From positions 1 to 64,000 of the IMG/VR virus record IMGVR_UViG_3300023296_001057: a stretch of DNA of 64,000 bases; one strand, 5' to 3'. Numbering within the stretch: position 1 is the stretch's first letter; the number at the start of each line of letters is the position of its first letter. Position numbers and translations under genes: made by a program. Positions 57,968-64,000 of the stretch are shown here, in pieces. The DNA is from a virus. The notes beneath the pieces were generated by a model, which was not told where the DNA came from, ran no database searches, and was given only the letters and a program-made list of their open reading frames with translations.

Positions 57968-58714
57968 TTATAATTTAATCAACTTTGTATCGTATTTTAA
58001 TTTTAAATCAACTTTGTATCGTATTTTAATTTTAGTGGTCAACGGGTCAACACACCACGGATCTGAAAATGGCATTGCGTTCATTTTTTGTCGTAATTGA
58101 TTAGTAAAAATTAGAGTTACCTTTTGTCTACCAATCATATTTGTTATCTTACGAAGTGCCTTTGATATGATTATTGCTTTATCGGTTGCGTAACCATCCT
58201 TATCAAAATCGGCATTTATTTCTGTTTTAGTTGAAGCGGCAGCAACAGAATCCGTTACAATCGTGACCATTTTATCTTTATCTGAACTTCGTACTTTTTC
58301 AATAATAGTTTCAATAGTTTCAAAAATTTGTTCAACTGAATCAGCTGTAACATATAATAGTTTCGATACATCAACGCCAATTGCATCAAAGAACTCTCTT
58401 GATACAGCGGTTTCAGTATCAATCAATACCGCTAGCCCACCCTTTTTCTGTGTAGATGCCAATGCGTGTGCGGATACTAAACTTTTTCCACTCTGTTCTA
58501 ACCCAGTGATTTCCAATATACGACCTACAGGCACCCCACCATTTGGTCTATTAGATATGGCTAAATCCAACATTGCCGAACCAGTGGATATCCACCCGCC
58601 TACATTTGTTGGTGCTTCTTCAGAGTCTAAAAAGAATGCAACTTTTTGGTCTTTATTAGCTTTGTTTAAATAATCCGCTATTATTTGTGCTAAATTTTCA
58701 TCAATTTTTGACAT
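57968..58714 (-). CDS. uvsX: UvsX recombinase N-terminal part with short split-intein N-half
   Basis: 248 residues. Walker A GLEQSGKS (71-78), DKMVTIVTDSVAAAST (about 140-160) and FTNQLRQKMNAMPFSDPW are RecA/UvsX. At Cys221 an intein begins: CVDPLTTKIKIRYKVD then a duplicated LKLKYDTKLIKL and stop, only about 28 residues. A 29-bp tandem repeat (57977-58034) adds the last part out of frame; without it the N-half would be 16 residues. UvsX coats ssDNA and drives strand exchange. Confidence 0.85.
   Translation of the reverse strand: MSKIDENLAQIIADYLNKANKDQKVAFFLDSEEAPTNVGGWISTGSAMLDLAISNRPNGGVPVGRILEITGLEQSGKSLVSAHALASTQKKGGLAVLIDTETAVSREFFDAIGVDVSKLLYVTADSVEQIFETIETIIEKVRSSDKDKMVTIVTDSVAAASTKTEINADFDKDGYATDKAIIISKALRKITNMIGRQKVTLIFTNQLRQKMNAMPFSDPWCVDPLTTKIKIRYKVDLKLKYDTKLIKL
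57977..58034 (-). repeat. Perfect 29-bp tandem duplication in the intein N-half
   Basis: Unit AATCAACTTTGTATCGTATT plus TTAATTTTA at 57977-58005 and again at 58006-58034. As 29 is not a multiple of three, the second copy is read in another frame. One copy alone would stop after KVD. Confidence 0.9.
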
Positions 58715-58740
58715 TTTGTTTTAATTTAAAGATTAGTAAA

Positions 58741-58769
58741 TATACCACTCCCATCAAGAGAGTGGTATA
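58741..58769 (-). terminator. Hairpin between gp32 and uvsX genes
   Basis: TATACCACTC pairs with GAGTGGTATA (10 bp, 9-nt loop). On the minus strand it is followed by TTTACTAATC, a weak T-run, so it may reduce read-through from gp32 into uvsX, or stabilise the gp32 mRNA end. Confidence 0.6.
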
Positions 58770-58787
58770 AGTTGTAGCTTGTGTTTA

Positions 58788-59660
58788 TTAACTATTGAAA
58801 AGATCGTCAAAAGCAGTTGCTACATCATCTACTTTTACTTTTTTCTTTTCTTTGTTTTCCTTTGTATCTGCAAGATCATCCAATTTATCAACGCCAGTGT
58901 CATCTGGATCGAATGGAGCATCATCATCGTCATCGTCATCTGATTTATTAGACAATGTTTTCTGTGAAGCTGATTCTTTGGTTGATGGAGTTATTTCTTC
59001 TTCAGCATCAGGATTAAGCCATCCGGTCAGAACGGTTTTCAATTCGTCGTAACTCAATTCTGTATACAACTCAGTGATTTCGATTTGATTATCCATCCAC
59101 TCTGTAAATTCAGCTTTATCAGTTGTTAATGGAGTTTCTTTTGGTTTCACTCTAATAGTTGTAGTTGGATATTGCGTTCCACCATCTTCTGCAGATGTAT
59201 ATTCAACTGTTAAATCACGTCCCGAACGTGGATCAGAAATGTCACCGTAATCTGGATCTGCAATATATCCCAAAATCTCTTGATATACAGTTTTTCCGAA
59301 TCCCCAGAATCGAACACCTTGATCTTCTTCACCTCTTACTACTACAGGTACAAATGTTCTCAATTTTGGTTCCATTCGTTTTGCAGCTTTCCAATCATCT
59401 TTATCTCCCATTCGTTTCAATTTCTCTGCGAATTCAACGATAGGATCAGGTCTACCAAATGATTGTGGTGAAAGATATGTTTTCTTATTTACGTTATAAT
59501 GAAAATACAGTTCTATGAAAGGATTTTCTTTATTGAATTTATAAGGAACAATTCTTACTTGGTGTTTACCTGGAGTTGGTTTCCATTGTTCATTACTTCT
59601 GTTTTGTGTGGACTGTAACTTATTAAGTCTATTTTTAATTTGAGATAAATCTATACTCAT
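58788..59660 (-). CDS. Single-stranded DNA-binding protein (gp32-like)
   Basis: 290 residues. WKPTPGKHQVRIVPYKFN (about 26-43) and ELYFHYNVNKKTYLSP start the OB fold; a region rich in aromatic residues follows; the C-terminus is acidic (SDDDDDDDAPFDPDD) and ends AFDDLFNS, the usual partner-binding tail. T4 gp32 needs zinc, but the CxxC/His set is not evident here. Central to replication and recombination. Confidence 0.8.
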   Translation of the reverse strand: MSIDLSQIKNRLNKLQSTQNRSNEQWKPTPGKHQVRIVPYKFNKENPFIELYFHYNVNKKTYLSPQSFGRPDPIVEFAEKLKRMGDKDDWKAAKRMEPKLRTFVPVVVRGEEDQGVRFWGFGKTVYQEILGYIADPDYGDISDPRSGRDLTVEYTSAEDGGTQYPTTTIRVKPKETPLTTDKAEFTEWMDNQIEITELYTELSYDELKTVLTGWLNPDAEEEITPSTKESASQKTLSNKSDDDDDDDAPFDPDDTGVDKLDDLADTKENKEKKKVKVDDVATAFDDLFNS

Positions 59661-59741
59661 ATTATGTTTCCTCTTTATGTTTTATGTTTTAAATTTTACT
59701 TCTTATGTTTTATATTTACAACTTATTTTTGTATTGATATA

Positions 59742-59770
59742 AATATACGAAAATATATATTAATTGTCAA
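59742..59770 (-). promoter_or_regulatory. Early-type promoter
   Basis: TTGACA, 17 bp, TATATT; 82 bp before the gp32 start, so the mRNA has an A/T-rich leader of about 75 nt (59661-59735), where autoregulation as in T4 gene 32 would be possible. Confidence 0.75.
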
Positions 59771-59844
59771 ACTTTTTCTATAATAAAAAATCTATTTTAA
59801 TTTATATGATTTAATAAATACTATAATATTCTATATGTAATTTC

Positions 59845-60000
59845 TTACCCTATATGGGCCAGATTCTTATCTACCTGTTTGAGTTTAGACACGTTTGATA
59901 TAAAACGAGTAATATCTTTTTTGATCTCTTTTGGATCAAAACCTTCTACACGAGCAAAGTTAATTTTAATTTCATTTAACAATTCTGTTAATTTTATCAT
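59845..60000 (-). CDS. Small putative internal head protein
   Basis: 51 codons (MIKLTELLNE|IKINFARVEGF...). The leader ends LNE, like MIRLKNLLNE at 21775 and T4 head-protein signals (LxE or IxE). The remainder is a basic helix. Function unknown. Confidence 0.55.
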   Translation of the reverse strand: MIKLTELLNEIKINFARVEGFDPKEIKKDITRFISNVSKLKQVDKNLAHIG

Positions 60001-60041
60001 ACTTATTTAGCTATTTAGTTAATATAGTATAGTATTTGTTA

Positions 60042-60359
60042 TTATCTTAAATATTCTGGGCCATATTCACCATACTTAGCAGTTCCATCAATAATATTCC
60101 CTCTTGGATGTTTCGCTGGTGCCTTCCACCCCGCACTCTTTAATAAATCACCTTCTTTATAACCTTTTTTTGGATTATCTTTTAAAGCGATGAAACCCCA
60201 TGCAGATCTACTATCACCAAAATTCGATTTCGCTACGATACGTGCGTAATTATTCCCCTTATCAATATCAAATGATTGACGTTTACCAAATTCCTTATTA
60301 AGTTTTTTGATGAATGATTTTACATGATGATCTATTCTGTTTTCAGTCAATCGACTCAA
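60042..60359 (-). CDS. Small putative virion protein with upstream ochre codon
   Basis: 105 codons from TTG. SAWGFIALKDNPKKGYKEGD (about 53-72) and AKHPRGNIIDGTAKYGEYGP (about 81-100) resemble a known uncharacterised virion protein of marine T4-like phages. In the same frame, upstream of the TTG, lies MKITKSQLQ, TAA, IIREELSRLTENR (60402-60360), a typical head-protein leader. The natural start is probably ATG at 60402 with a nonsense codon at position 10. Confidence 0.7.
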   Translation of the reverse strand: MSRLTENRIDHHVKSFIKKLNKEFGKRQSFDIDKGNNYARIVAKSNFGDSRSAWGFIALKDNPKKGYKEGDLLKSAGWKAPAKHPRGNIIDGTAKYGEYGPEYLR

Positions 60360-60406
60360 TTCTTCTCTAATTATTTACTGTAGTTGTGATTTAGTAATTT
60401 TCATAT

Positions 60407-61036
60407 TTATTTAGTTAATATTTTATAATATTTATTGAATTTCCTGATTCTATCAGATAATCCATTAGTTCCTCCATTAATTTTTATAGTAAGTTTTCTA
60501 ACTGTTGCATCATCAGATCCCTCATCTGCCAAATAATTCAATTTATGTCGGTTCCAATACCATGCTGCTGAAACTAATGGATAATCAGATGCTACTAACT
60601 CTGGATTGGTTACTACATCATCTTTTACAAATCCATTAAATTGAGAATAATTATATTTTCCTGTTAATTGTATATACCCTCTACCTCTATACTTCCAACC
60701 CTCTCCACTTAATTCGTTTCCGTTTCCCATTCGGTTTCCATATACTTTATTTGCAATCAGTTGAGGTTTTCTTGCATATTGTGATGCTATTGCCTCATTT
60801 GAAAAGTACTTACGAAACACTGTCATTAATGCCTCTTTAGAATAATTTAAATTCTCTTCTATAAACGTAAATGTAGCAGATTCATGTGCACATTGTCCTA
60901 AAAAATGAGCTACTCTTAATTCAGTATCTATCTTATATTCAAAACAAACCTTTGGTAATTCTAAAAATACTGATTCTGGAAGATGATTCTTCAATTTTGC
61001 ATAAATCATAAATAAACCATTTAAAGGGCTTTTCAT
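60407..61036 (-). CDS. GH19-type endolysin
   Basis: 209 residues. AHFLGQCAHESATFTFIEEN (about 43-62) has the catalytic His-Glu of GH19, and GWKYRGRGYIQLTGKYNY (about 112-129) the second Glu/substrate region. GH19 lysozymes cut peptidoglycan (or chitin) and serve as phage endolysins; no signal peptide, so holin-dependent release is expected. Confidence 0.85.
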   Translation of the reverse strand: MKSPLNGLFMIYAKLKNHLPESVFLELPKVCFEYKIDTELRVAHFLGQCAHESATFTFIEENLNYSKEALMTVFRKYFSNEAIASQYARKPQLIANKVYGNRMGNGNELSGEGWKYRGRGYIQLTGKYNYSQFNGFVKDDVVTNPELVASDYPLVSAAWYWNRHKLNYLADEGSDDATVRKLTIKINGGTNGLSDRIRKFNKYYKILTK

Positions 61037-61045
61037 AACTCTCTT

Positions 61046-61435
61046 TTATAGTTCTATGATATTATATAACTTTGTAGGTATTATATTTAGTTCATCTCCA
61101 TTTAATAGTATGATTGAATTTTTATAATCTTCCCAATTTAATTTATATTTTTTATCCAACACTCCATTTTCTTCGAATATCAGGCGATTCAATGAATTAA
61201 TTGTATATAATGTATTCGTCTCCTTTTTTCGGTGGATTAAAATAGTATTAGATATAGAGTGTGTATATTTTATTTCTTTATTGATATTGTATGTTATATA
61301 GAACTCTTCATCATAATACCCACTTTGAAGAACATATATATAATTATATACTAAATCATAAATATCTCTTATTAATTGTATTGATTCGTCTACTGTTTCT
61401 ATACTAGAAAATGTACATAGTAACTGTGTTTTCAT
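61046..61435 (-). CDS. Unknown protein
   Basis: 129 residues, Ile/Tyr/Asn-rich alternating strands (DLVYNYIYVLQSGYYDEEFY). No motif recognised. Its leader MKTQLLCTFSSIETVDE has an LxE-like point only by chance. About 70 bp upstream of the acidic protein gene. Confidence 0.55.
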   Translation of the reverse strand: MKTQLLCTFSSIETVDESIQLIRDIYDLVYNYIYVLQSGYYDEEFYITYNINKEIKYTHSISNTILIHRKKETNTLYTINSLNRLIFEENGVLDKKYKLNWEDYKNSIILLNGDELNIIPTKLYNIIEL

Positions 61436-61507
61436 TTGCTTACATCCGTTATATAATTCATATTATATAAGTATATGAATTCAAAAGAAAAGAGTGGAAT
61501 TAATTAA

Positions 61508-62350
61508 CTATTCGGTATTCTTTTCATTATCTTCAGTATCACTATCGTCTTTTTTAGCATGTATTTGTTCTAAATCATCTTTCGATAATTTCATTAGTGG
61601 GATTGATTCCTTTTCATCACCCTTTATTCCATATAATTCAGCTGCACCATCTTCCGCTTTTTGATATTGTGGTCTTCCGTTTTCTTCAGAAGAATAATAT
61701 TCACCTTCTACAGAATATACTTGTAAAGGTTGGTGAGCAGGATCATCAGGAGGTAGTGCCGCCAGAGCTTCCGCACCGCCCTTTGTATCTGCATCAAAAA
61801 CACCTTGACCACTTGGTACATCGTCATCTTCACCCTCTCCTTCTCCTTCTTCATCAGGGGTATCCGCATCTGGCTCAGGTATATCATCTCTTCCTGGTTG
61901 ATTCTCAGAACCTAATTCATTATTAATCTCCTGTCTATTCTCTGTACCTTCTTCTGGTACATGCTTTTCGGCTTCTTTTCTTCCTGGTTTATCATCACCT
62001 AATCGTAATAGATCACCAACCAGTCCTTCTTTTTCTTCACCATCTTCATCAACCCATTGTATTACTTTATTCAAAACAGGTAATTTAAATTTTTTATCTT
62101 CTGCCTCTCTACTCCGTTCTTTTGCTTTTTCTTTATCTCTTTCTGAGTCAGCTTCGTTAACTGGATAGTAAAGTTCTTTTACACTTCGTATCCAAGCTTC
62201 TCGTATATTATACGGTAACCCTGTTTCCACCATTACCTCAGATAGAGTAGCTAAATGATTTGGATTTGACCAATCTAAATTATCTGGTGATATTCTGTAT
62301 GAAACTTCGTCTACTACTTCGTCTATATATTGTTTTAATTCTTCTTTCAT
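61508..62350 (-). CDS. Acidic scaffold- or head-associated protein
   Basis: 280 residues, very acidic (residues 145-185: TPDEEGEGEGEDDDVPSG). The N-terminal DWSNPNHLATLSEVM (about 26-40) and GLPYNIREAWIRSVKELYY (about 44-62) form a small helical module that I have seen in modular marine phage virion proteins. Prior NEA after INE-like PVNEADSERD (about 77-86) resembles a prohead-protease site. Confidence 0.6.
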   Translation of the reverse strand: MKEELKQYIDEVVDEVSYRISPDNLDWSNPNHLATLSEVMVETGLPYNIREAWIRSVKELYYPVNEADSERDKEKAKERSREAEDKKFKLPVLNKVIQWVDEDGEEKEGLVGDLLRLGDDKPGRKEAEKHVPEEGTENRQEINNELGSENQPGRDDIPEPDADTPDEEGEGEGEDDDVPSGQGVFDADTKGGAEALAALPPDDPAHQPLQVYSVEGEYYSSEENGRPQYQKAEDGAAELYGIKGDEKESIPLMKLSKDDLEQIHAKKDDSDTEDNEKNTE

Positions 62351-62365
62351 AAATTTTATTTTTTA

Positions 62366-63667
62366 TTAAATATCTGCTAATGTATTTCCATATGATACTG
62401 TTGTTGGAAAATCTGGCGAACCCATTATACTCTTAATTTCTTCTATATGTTCTTCTATATGAGATTTGCTCTCTCCCCAAATCACCACCGAATCATACAT
62501 ATATAATAATAAGTATAAATTTTTATCATTTATATAAGAAATTAATTTCTTCAATACATCTACGTTCTTTTCCAATTCAATTGCCTGTAATAGATAATTG
62601 AATACTTTTTGTGGGTTTGGTTCCTTAATCCATTTTAATGGAATATTTCTTCGCTTGGTTGTTAAGAAGCCCGTTTTATTTGTACGTTCCCATAATGACT
62701 CTATAAATTGTTGTGTTTGATAATAAAATGGTATCTGTAAAAACTCTTCGTCAATCCCACCGTACAACAAACGAAATGTTACTGCCTTTGATTCATCATA
62801 TCCAACACCATATTGATCTGCTAACCATTGGTGGGCAGATGTTTTTGGTAATTCATACTTAATCAACTTTCCAATTAAACGAACGTGATGTGCATCATAA
62901 TCCAATGCTACCATTACTCCATCATCACTATGAAAAATATCCCGTGTTCCATCATCTTTATTTAATGCTAAATAATTCACAGATGAATGTGTATTAGATG
63001 GTCTACCTGTTACCGTATATGGATGATATTCAGTATAAACCTTTCCATCTTTTATTTGTTCTTTTGCCTGTGGGAATCGTTCAATAAATTTCTGTTCATC
63101 CACATATAGACCATGAACTTCCATATAACGAAGGACAGGTAAGTATGTTCGTACGTACCAATAATATTCTTCGGTTAATGGTTTATCTAAATTTGAAGTA
63201 TACTTATCAAAAAAAATTCGTAGCCTTTCTATCAAAACGGTAATGGGTGTTATCTCCGTTAAATTTGCTCTGTAACCTAGTCGAATATAATGCCCATAAA
63301 CTTTATCATTAAACTCGTTGTAATCAATCCTGAGTGAAGTGTGAATGAAATAGAAGGTATCTATATCATAGACGTTCACTAACTTAAACACGTGTCCAAC
63401 TTTCTTAGTATCGAATACCCATTTTTTAGATTTTACTTGAAAAAGATCATTTATTTTCGTATATTCAAATGGAATTAAGTCTATATGCTCTACACCAATA
63501 ATCCATAACACTTCGTCCACTAAAATACTAACAAATGAAAGTGATGTATTTCTTACATGTTTTTGATGATCTTTCCAATGAAACATCCATATTGATTCAT
63601 TATCATCATTTAATATATGATATAACTCATTATAATCCTCATTTGTATCTATAATACGGAATCTCAT
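62366..63667 (-). CDS. Family A (Pol I-like) DNA polymerase
   Basis: 433 residues. Motif A MVALDYDAHHVRLIG (about 250-264), motif B KAVTFRLLYGG (about 301-311) and motif C YMYDSVVI (about 397-404; HDE replaced by YDS). The first 180 residues may be a degenerate 3'-5' exonuclease. A second polymerase beside the gp43-type enzyme is unusual. Transcript near-leaderless: the -10 is 7 bp from ATG. Confidence 0.75.
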   Translation of the reverse strand: MRFRIIDTNEDYNELYHILNDDNESIWMFHWKDHQKHVRNTSLSFVSILVDEVLWIIGVEHIDLIPFEYTKINDLFQVKSKKWVFDTKKVGHVFKLVNVYDIDTFYFIHTSLRIDYNEFNDKVYGHYIRLGYRANLTEITPITVLIERLRIFFDKYTSNLDKPLTEEYYWYVRTYLPVLRYMEVHGLYVDEQKFIERFPQAKEQIKDGKVYTEYHPYTVTGRPSNTHSSVNYLALNKDDGTRDIFHSDDGVMVALDYDAHHVRLIGKLIKYELPKTSAHQWLADQYGVGYDESKAVTFRLLYGGIDEEFLQIPFYYQTQQFIESLWERTNKTGFLTTKRRNIPLKWIKEPNPQKVFNYLLQAIELEKNVDVLKKLISYINDKNLYLLLYMYDSVVIWGESKSHIEEHIEEIKSIMGSPDFPTTVSYGNTLADI

Positions 63668-63673
63668 ATAATA

Positions 63674-63702
63674 ATATACGAAAATATATTAGAAATGTCA
63701 AT
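63674..63702 (-). promoter_or_regulatory. Early-type promoter
   Basis: TTGACA, 17 bp, TATATT, directly before the ATG of the Pol I-like gene; overlaps the stop of the gene to the right. Confidence 0.8.
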
Positions 63703-64000
63703 CTTTTATTTTTGAAAATTGTAAAAGATTCGGTAAATATAAATTTAAATTAGAAATATTTTTCATTCCCAATTGTATTGATTTAGAATTCGATGCTTCT
63801 ATTTCTTTTTCAGTACCTGTCACTCTCCAATCAATTGATGTTATTTCATATAATGGATTTCTATTATATTGATTTACATTATTAGAATTAATTTCAAATA
63901 TAAACGAATTTAGATCATTTACCTTTCGAATAAAATATCGTTCAATAAATCCACGTTGATAGTCACTGTCAATTACCTGTGGTACAAATGTTTTAATTGA
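63699..64000 (-). CDS. Conserved phage protein, 5' end beyond the window
   Basis: The last 100 codons of a gene that begins right of the window. ERYFIRKVNDLNSFIFEINS, WRVTGTEKEI (about 58-67) and LYLPNLLQF near the C-terminus resemble an uncharacterised structural protein common in T4-like phages. Probably virion-related. Confidence 0.6.

Noticed and set aside
1-64000. CRISPR array
   Set aside because: No series of regularly spaced short repeats; only two-copy tandem repeats at 8014 and 57977 and one 152-bp pair.
1-64000. Genome-wide recoding of UAA
   Set aside because: Most genes end in TAA at the expected length; only two in-frame cases were found, better explained by mutation or sequence error.

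Overview
This window is a piece of a large, AT-rich, T4-like (myovirus-type) bacteriophage genome. It carries a near-complete T4-type replisome: clamp (gp45), clamp loader (gp44/gp62), B-family polymerase (gp43), replicative helicase (gp41), UvsX recombinase, ssDNA-binding protein (gp32) and an RNase H-type 5'-3' exonuclease. A GroES-like co-chaperonin, a class II ribonucleotide reductase, dUTPase, MazG, thioredoxin and a GH19 endolysin accompany it. Every supported gene lies on the minus strand, so transcription runs right to left. A Bacteroidota host is plausible but not proven: small DUF4494-type proteins, weak Shine-Dalgarno signals and very short leaders point that way.

Layout in window coordinates. 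1-750: part of an unrecognised gene, with a truncated partner running into a tRNA. 900-2830: a tRNA array (Arg, Ser, Ser, Leu, Glu-like, Pro, a class II UGG tRNA, an unassigned tRNA, Tyr, Gln) with degenerate pieces and two small genes. 2856-3095: a promoter, structured-RNA and terminator unit. 3127-9850: small metabolic and accessory genes (co-chaperonin, MazG, three adjacent nucleotidyltransferase folds, IMP dehydrogenase). 10056-13743: a MoxR-type AAA+ ATPase with a VWA/HExxH partner. 13806-21775: small genes, P-loop kinases, phosphatases and an MT-A70 methyltransferase. 21779-23605: a modular repeat-containing virion protein. 23676-34216: glycosyltransferases and UDP-GlcNAc 2-epimerase, interrupted by an alarmone pair and a Dam-like methyltransferase. 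34223-39826: 2H phosphoesterase, PD-(D/E)XK nuclease, clamp loader, dUTPase. 39829-45194: a degenerate terminase ATPase domain, a DUF4338-like protein and two Mom-like modification proteins. 45227-59660: the replication core and ribonucleotide reductase. 59845-64000: virion or lysis proteins and a family A polymerase.

Regulation is readable. At least sixteen sites match TTGACATT, 17 bp, TATATT/TACATT on the minus strand, mostly 5-40 bp before a start codon; at some genes the start codon falls at or near the predicted transcription start. Two T4-type late boxes (TATAAATA) and three terminator-like hairpins are also visible.

The most unusual features are: (1) uvsX broken into two genes by an atypically split intein, with a very short N-half and a Vsr-like homing-endonuclease remnant in the gap; (2) two integron attC-like sites next to methyltransferase genes; (3) a modular head-protein candidate whose linkers (INE|S/A) look like T4 gp21 prohead-protease sites, together with small proteins carrying similar leader peptides, one of them a 2H phosphoesterase; (4) a DNA polymerase gene broken at catalytic motif C; (5) tRNAs with swapped variable-arm classes; (6) an alarmone synthetase/hydrolase pair with a frameshifted synthetase; (7) a Mom-like modification cluster. 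Several genes carry single frame breaks. Some of these may be assembly errors and should be checked against reads.
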